From Spirochaetales bacterium (GTDB lineage: Bacteria; Spirochaetota; Spirochaetia; Sphaerochaetales; Sphaerochaetaceae): a stretch of DNA of 9,916 bases. The notes beneath the pieces were generated by a model. It saw only the letters and a program-made list of their open reading frames with translations. It was not told the DNA's origin and did no database searches. Where the stretch lies: the NCBI GenBank assembly GCA_022784805.1, contig JALFYG010000094.1:1-9916 (forward strand). The letters are read 5' to 3'. A program made the position numbers and the translations under genes. Of this stretch, positions 6,554-9,916 are shown piece after piece (positions within the stretch are counted from its first letter, which is position 1; each line of letters begins with the position of its first letter).

Positions 6554-8044
6554 CTTTGTATCATTATCGCCATTCTTATTTTTTCAATGATTGTGATTCT
6601 TGTTCTGTCAAAGAGACAGTTGTCAGCATTTGTTACTGCAATACTATACCTTTCTCTATTGGGACTAATAATCACATTCTCTTTCTATTTTGTTAAAATA
6701 GGAGGATTTAAGCCAAGCGAAAAGAAACTTCTTGTAGGAACAGATAGAATAATAAAGGTGCTGCAGTATTATCCTATTAAGACTGACACCATCGCCAGGT
6801 TTCTTCTTATATTCAGAAATCTCTTCACTGTTCTATTTATACTAAATTCGATACTTCTAAACTATTCGATAAAAGTATTCTTCACCGGTAAGAAATGGCT
6901 TTTCCCAATCATTGCACTGCCCTTCTTGATCGATCTCATCATCATGGACAAATATGTTTTCACAAGATTGTTTGCCTATGATTATCCCCTTCAGCAATTT
7001 GTGGTGAATGCTTCTGACATTCTTATGGACATCGGCCTTGTACTCTCTATTTTGTTCTTCTTTTTTGAAATGACTGATATTGGTGTCCCCATTATGAGGA
7101 AGATGCATACAAGCAAGACAGTCTCCAACGTATTGCTATGTTTCATTTTCTTTTTCTTCTCATCTCTTAATCCTGTAACTGTTTATCAGGATTATCACAG
7201 TGTGATTGTGTATTCTTCGAGTTCATTACCAATTCAAGGATATAATGTATTCAACAAATGGCTATTTGTTATGTCATTTGGAATAATTCTTTTGGTAACA
7301 GTACTTTATCAAAATATAAGATACTATAAATACAACTATAATAGAACCAAGAATGAAATATTAATCAGCAGAAACAAGACAGCGATAGGGCCATCTGCAT
7401 CCATCCTTGTTCATGGAATAAAGAATCAGGTTATTGTAACAGAAGTATTGGTTGCAGAGCTTAAAGAACTGTTCTGTAGCAAAAAGGATCTTTCTTCTGG
7501 AGAAGAGATTGTCGACGAGTTGGAGAAGCAGGTTTCATTAATCAGAAAAAGGCTTGATGTCATATACAAATCATTCTTGAAAGTTGAATTGAGTTTAAGA
7601 AGAACCACGGTTGAAGATATTTTGGTTCTAGTCCGGAAGAAACTAGAGGAGAATAAGAGAGCCCAAGATATTCAGTATATATACGATGAAGCATACATAA
7701 CTGCAGACCAAGAATTATTGAGCGAGGCTATTTATAATATTGTCATTAACGCATTGGAAGCGACCATGGAGATAGAGAATCCTCAAGTATCAGTGGCTGT
7801 AAAGACTCTAAATGCAAGAGTTATGATAACTGTACATAACAATGGTAAACCAATTCCAGATAAAGTAAGAAAGAGACTCTTCCAACCATTTACAACAACC
7901 AAGAATACAGAATCGAACTGGGGATTAGGGCTCTTCTACTCCAATATGATAGTAAAGATGCATTTTGGAGAGATACAAGAAGAGAGTAATTCCAATGGAA
8001 CTTCATTTATGATTCTTCTTCCAAAAGAGAGAGTAAAAGAATGA
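6551..8044 (+). CDS. multi-pass membrane sensor histidine kinase
   Basis: This 497-residue protein is the sensor of a two-component pair with the regulator encoded next. The N-terminal half is very hydrophobic, with about seven membrane segments near residues 2-20, 26-48, 84-104, 116-133, 155-172, 192-210 and 236-253. No large extracytoplasmic domain and no PAS or HAMP domain is recognisable, so it may sense within the membrane or through a partner. The cytoplasmic half carries an H-box ILVHGIKNQ with His288, a helical dimerisation stretch (about 295-350), N-box AIYNIVINALEA (393-404, Asn400), a diverged G1 box HNNGKPIP (429-436) in place of DNGxG, F-box LFQPFTTTK (443-451) and G2 box NWGLGLFYSN (456-465). 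It should autophosphorylate His288 and pass phosphate to Asp54 of the regulator. Its stop overlaps the regulator start by 4 bp (ATGA). It lies 78 bp after the binding-protein gene, behind a hairpin. Confidence 0.88.
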   Translation: MLCIIIAILIFSMIVILVLSKRQLSAFVTAILYLSLLGLIITFSFYFVKIGGFKPSEKKLLVGTDRIIKVLQYYPIKTDTIARFLLIFRNLFTVLFILNSILLNYSIKVFFTGKKWLFPIIALPFLIDLIIMDKYVFTRLFAYDYPLQQFVVNASDILMDIGLVLSILFFFFEMTDIGVPIMRKMHTSKTVSNVLLCFIFFFFSSLNPVTVYQDYHSVIVYSSSSLPIQGYNVFNKWLFVMSFGIILLVTVLYQNIRYYKYNYNRTKNEILISRNKTAIGPSASILVHGIKNQVIVTEVLVAELKELFCSKKDLSSGEEIVDELEKQVSLIRKRLDVIYKSFLKVELSLRRTTVEDILVLVRKKLEENKRAQDIQYIYDEAYITADQELLSEAIYNIVINALEATMEIENPQVSVAVKTLNARVMITVHNNGKPIPDKVRKRLFQPFTTTKNTESNWGLGLFYSNMIVKMHFGEIQEESNSNGTSFMILLPKERVKE

Positions 8045-8718
8045 TTAAGGTTTTAGTTGCCGAAGACAACAATATTTTAAGAAAGAACATCATCAACAAA
8101 CTGAATGCAGAGCAAGATATTGAAGTGATCGCCGAAGCAGCCAGTGGAAAAGAAGCTTTTGAGAAGGCATCTGCTTTCGATATTGATGTTGTCGTGATGG
8201 ATATGGAGATGGAAAGCATTAATGCAGGGATCACATATGCCGGAAAAATTATTGTCAACAAGCCTGGAATAAATATTTTGATACTGACTGTTCACGAAGA
8301 AGAAGATTTAATCATTCATTCCTTTACTGAGGGTGTTGTTGATTATGTCATCAAAGATTCCAGTTGCAGGAATTTAATCGAGCATATTAGGAACATAATG
8401 AATGATGAGATATCTTTAGATCCACTGGTAGGCAAAGCTATAAAGAATGATTTGAAGAAGATGAAGAAAGAGAGAAAGGAGATAGATTCTCTTTATCGGA
8501 TATCCATTCAGTTAACCAGCTCCGAACGAGAAGTACTTCGCCTTCTTTATCAAGGATATAAGACAAAGGAGATAGCTCGTCTTAGATTCGTTGAGATGAT
8601 CACTGTAAAAAAACAGATTACAGGAATCATCAAGAAATTCAACGTCAAACGAACAAGTGAGGTTATCGCTTTGATTAAAGATCATAATGCAGAGAGTCTC
8701 TTCTTTGCCATTGAATGA
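8041..8718 (+). CDS. response regulator, NarL/FixJ type (REC plus LuxR-type HTH)
   Basis: This 225-residue cytoplasmic DNA-binding regulator is the likely partner of the overlapping kinase. The receiver domain (about 1-122) has the acidic pair Glu8-Asp9, the phosphorylation site Asp54 in VVVMDMEME, Thr83 and Lys105 in VIKDSS, so it is fully equipped for phosphotransfer. A charged linker (138-149, KKMKKERKE) leads to a LuxR-type helix-turn-helix at about 158-213, starting LTSSEREVLRLLYQGYKTKE. The usual recognition-helix segment ERTVKNH is diverged here to EMITVKKQI. It is the last gene of the rightward block and ends 6 bp before the stop codon of the converging sulfatase gene. Autoregulation and control of the transporter genes are the natural expectation, but no binding site can be proven from the sequence. 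Confidence 0.92.
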   Translation: MIKVLVAEDNNILRKNIINKLNAEQDIEVIAEAASGKEAFEKASAFDIDVVVMDMEMESINAGITYAGKIIVNKPGINILILTVHEEEDLIIHSFTEGVVDYVIKDSSCRNLIEHIRNIMNDEISLDPLVGKAIKNDLKKMKKERKEIDSLYRISIQLTSSEREVLRLLYQGYKTKEIARLRFVEMITVKKQITGIIKKFNVKRTSEVIALIKDHNAESLFFAIE

Positions 8719-8724
8719 GATTCG

Positions 8725-9916
8725 TCAATAGAACAAAACCTCCTTCGGTTTTTTGGAACTAGAGACCATTTCTTCCGGATAGTGTCTGGCACATTCAGGG
8801 CAATGCCATCTTTCTTCAGAGTCGAAATCACATTTTGATGTTATGGACAGATAAGATGCATTACGATGTGCATTCGCTTCAATCTCTTCAATTGATGCAC
8901 ATCTTTCACCCAGAAAGGCTTTTGCTTCTTCGACGAATTCTGGATAAACAGAAATTAGATTATCGGTTTCGTTATTATCTGTGTTGTATACGGCATCTTC
9001 ATCTATATTATTGTAATGAATATATTTAAGGTTTCCTTTTTTGACCATTTGCGCATATGGTACATTACCCTTTTTGTCTAGTGTTCCACCAAGTTCAGAG
9101 ATTACCATTCGTTCAGTGTCATCATAGCTTGATGTTATTTCTCTCATAAGGCTAATTCCGTCATAGTCATCAAGAGTCGGTGCTGATGTCAGGGCACAAA
9201 GTGTCGGACCTATATCCATTATAGATGTTGCACCTTTCACCACCTTGCCCTTCTCTACTCCTGTACCCACAATAATTAAAGGTATATGTGATGATTCTTC
9301 ATAGAAAGTCTGTTTGCCGTAGAGACCATTATCTCCTATATGGTCTCCATGATCAGACATATATATGAATATTCCTTCCCTGCCTACTCTTTTTAAATAT
9401 TGCTGAAAAGCATTGAAAACAAGCCCTACTTCACTATCTACAAATTCAACCATTCCATAGTATGCCGATCTTACAGCTCTTACCACTTTGGGATCGTTGT
9501 CTCGAAAGAGATTGGAATAGAAGGATGGTAATTCTCCCTCATCACATTCCCCATCCAGTTTCTCATAGTAATAGTCGTATAGTTCTTTTGGCGCTACATA
9601 CGGATGATGCGGAGCATAAGTTCCTACTGTAATGAACTGTGGCTTGTCGTGGTTTGAATTAAAGTATTCGATGGCCTTTGATACTACATATCTGTCATAT
9701 TCCAATGAGGGCGAGTTTCCAGCCCCAATGACAGAAACGCTGTTTGCACCACCAGTCAAGGTGTTCATATGAACGCCTCTTTCTTCTTTCAGGGACTTCT
9801 CGGGCCTATTGGTAAAAATGGGGGTTATATCACCAGCAATTCGTTTTGAATAACCATGTCTTTGATCTGGTCCAACAAAATGCATACGCCCACACAGTAC
9901 TGTTTCATAACCTACG
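8725..9916 (-). CDS. sulfatase, alkaline-phosphatase superfamily (5' end outside window)
   Basis: This is the C-terminal ~397 residues of a hydrolase that cleaves sulfate esters. The frame stays open to the right edge, reading VGYETVLCGRMHFVGPDQ, which matches the internal GYxTxLxGKMHFxG segment of choline-sulfatase-like enzymes. The ATG at 9885 is therefore internal, and the formylglycine site (C/S-x-P-S/A-R) lies outside the window. Visible motifs are GRMHFVG (9874-9891, Arg where Lys is usual), YAPHHPYVAP (about 9589-9618) and SDHGDHIGDNGLYGK (9313-9357), which carries the metal-binding Asp and His and the conserved Lys. The C-terminus holds an unusual HCPECARHYPEE segment that could be a small zinc-binding element. 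No signal peptide can be judged. The gene converges on the two-component operon with 6 bp between stop codons. Substrate is unknown; choline sulfate or sulfated sugars are family possibilities. Confidence 0.88.
   Translation of the reverse strand, partial: VGYETVLCGRMHFVGPDQRHGYSKRIAGDITPIFTNRPEKSLKEERGVHMNTLTGGANSVSVIGAGNSPSLEYDRYVVSKAIEYFNSNHDKPQFITVGTYAPHHPYVAPKELYDYYYEKLDGECDEGELPSFYSNLFRDNDPKVVRAVRSAYYGMVEFVDSEVGLVFNAFQQYLKRVGREGIFIYMSDHGDHIGDNGLYGKQTFYEESSHIPLIIVGTGVEKGKVVKGATSIMDIGPTLCALTSAPTLDDYDGISLMREITSSYDDTERMVISELGGTLDKKGNVPYAQMVKKGNLKYIHYNNIDEDAVYNTDNNETDNLISVYPEFVEEAKAFLGERCASIEEIEANAHRNASYLSITSKCDFDSEERWHCPECARHYPEEMVSSSKKPKEVLFY
8735..8754 (+). terminator. intrinsic terminator of the operon, inside the sulfatase 3' end
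   Basis: AAAACC at 8735-8740 pairs with GGTTTT at 8747-8752 around a six-base loop, and six T residues run from 8749 to 8754. It begins 17 bases after the regulator stop. The same bases encode the final KKPKEVLF residues of the converging sulfatase. The A run on its left gives the minus strand a T-rich tail as well, so it could act in both directions, although for the sulfatase it would lie before the stop codon. The stem is short and rather AT-rich. Confidence 0.55.

Noticed and set aside
8835..9029. Plus-strand 64-residue frame inside the sulfatase gene
   Set aside because: It is antisense to a well-supported coding region, without a ribosome site or any recognisable motif.
9883..9885. ATG at 9885 as the start of the sulfatase gene
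   Set aside because: The reading frame continues upstream to the window edge and encodes a conserved internal sulfatase segment, so this Met is internal.

Overview
The window looks like chromosomal DNA from a Spirochaetota bacterium, probably near Sphaerochaeta or Treponema. The main support is the substrate-binding protein, whose signal peptide runs straight into an FANGAQEAA-type junction typical of that group; the AT-leaning, Gram-negative-style gene content agrees. The taxon is inferred from style, because no rRNA or marker gene is present.

Layout, left to right. (1) 1-272 has no credible gene but is rich in nested inverted repeats and more GC-rich than its surroundings, so it may be a structured RNA or the non-coding flank of a mobile element. 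(2) 273-2057 (+) encodes a 594-residue lipoprotein of unknown function, followed by an intrinsic terminator. (3) 2058-2604 is a relic zone. It holds a short reading frame resembling the start of an HD-GYP domain, three degenerate repeats about 25 bp apart that look like an IS21-family terminus, and a rightward terminator with no clear gene before it. (4) 2605-3720 (-) is a class I mannose-6-phosphate isomerase.

(5) 3854-8718 (+) is a tight five-gene block: an ABC permease, its ATPase and its periplasmic binding protein of the sulfonate/nitrate/taurine/thiamine-precursor type, then a multi-pass membrane histidine kinase starting at TTG and a NarL/FixJ-type response regulator. The permease and ATPase genes abut, and the kinase and regulator genes overlap by 4 bp. 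A strong hairpin separates the transporter part from the two-component part. (6) 8725-9916 (-) is the 3' part of a sulfatase converging on the regulator gene; its active-site region lies off the right edge. The regulator's likely terminator sits inside the last codons of the sulfatase gene.

Working together: the most interesting unit is an importer co-encoded with a dedicated membrane sensor and DNA-binding regulator, next to a sulfatase. A reasonable but untested reading is sensing and import of a small organic (perhaps sulfur-containing or sulfated) compound. The substrate cannot be read from the sequence. I saw no CRISPR array, tRNA, rRNA or complete insertion sequence.
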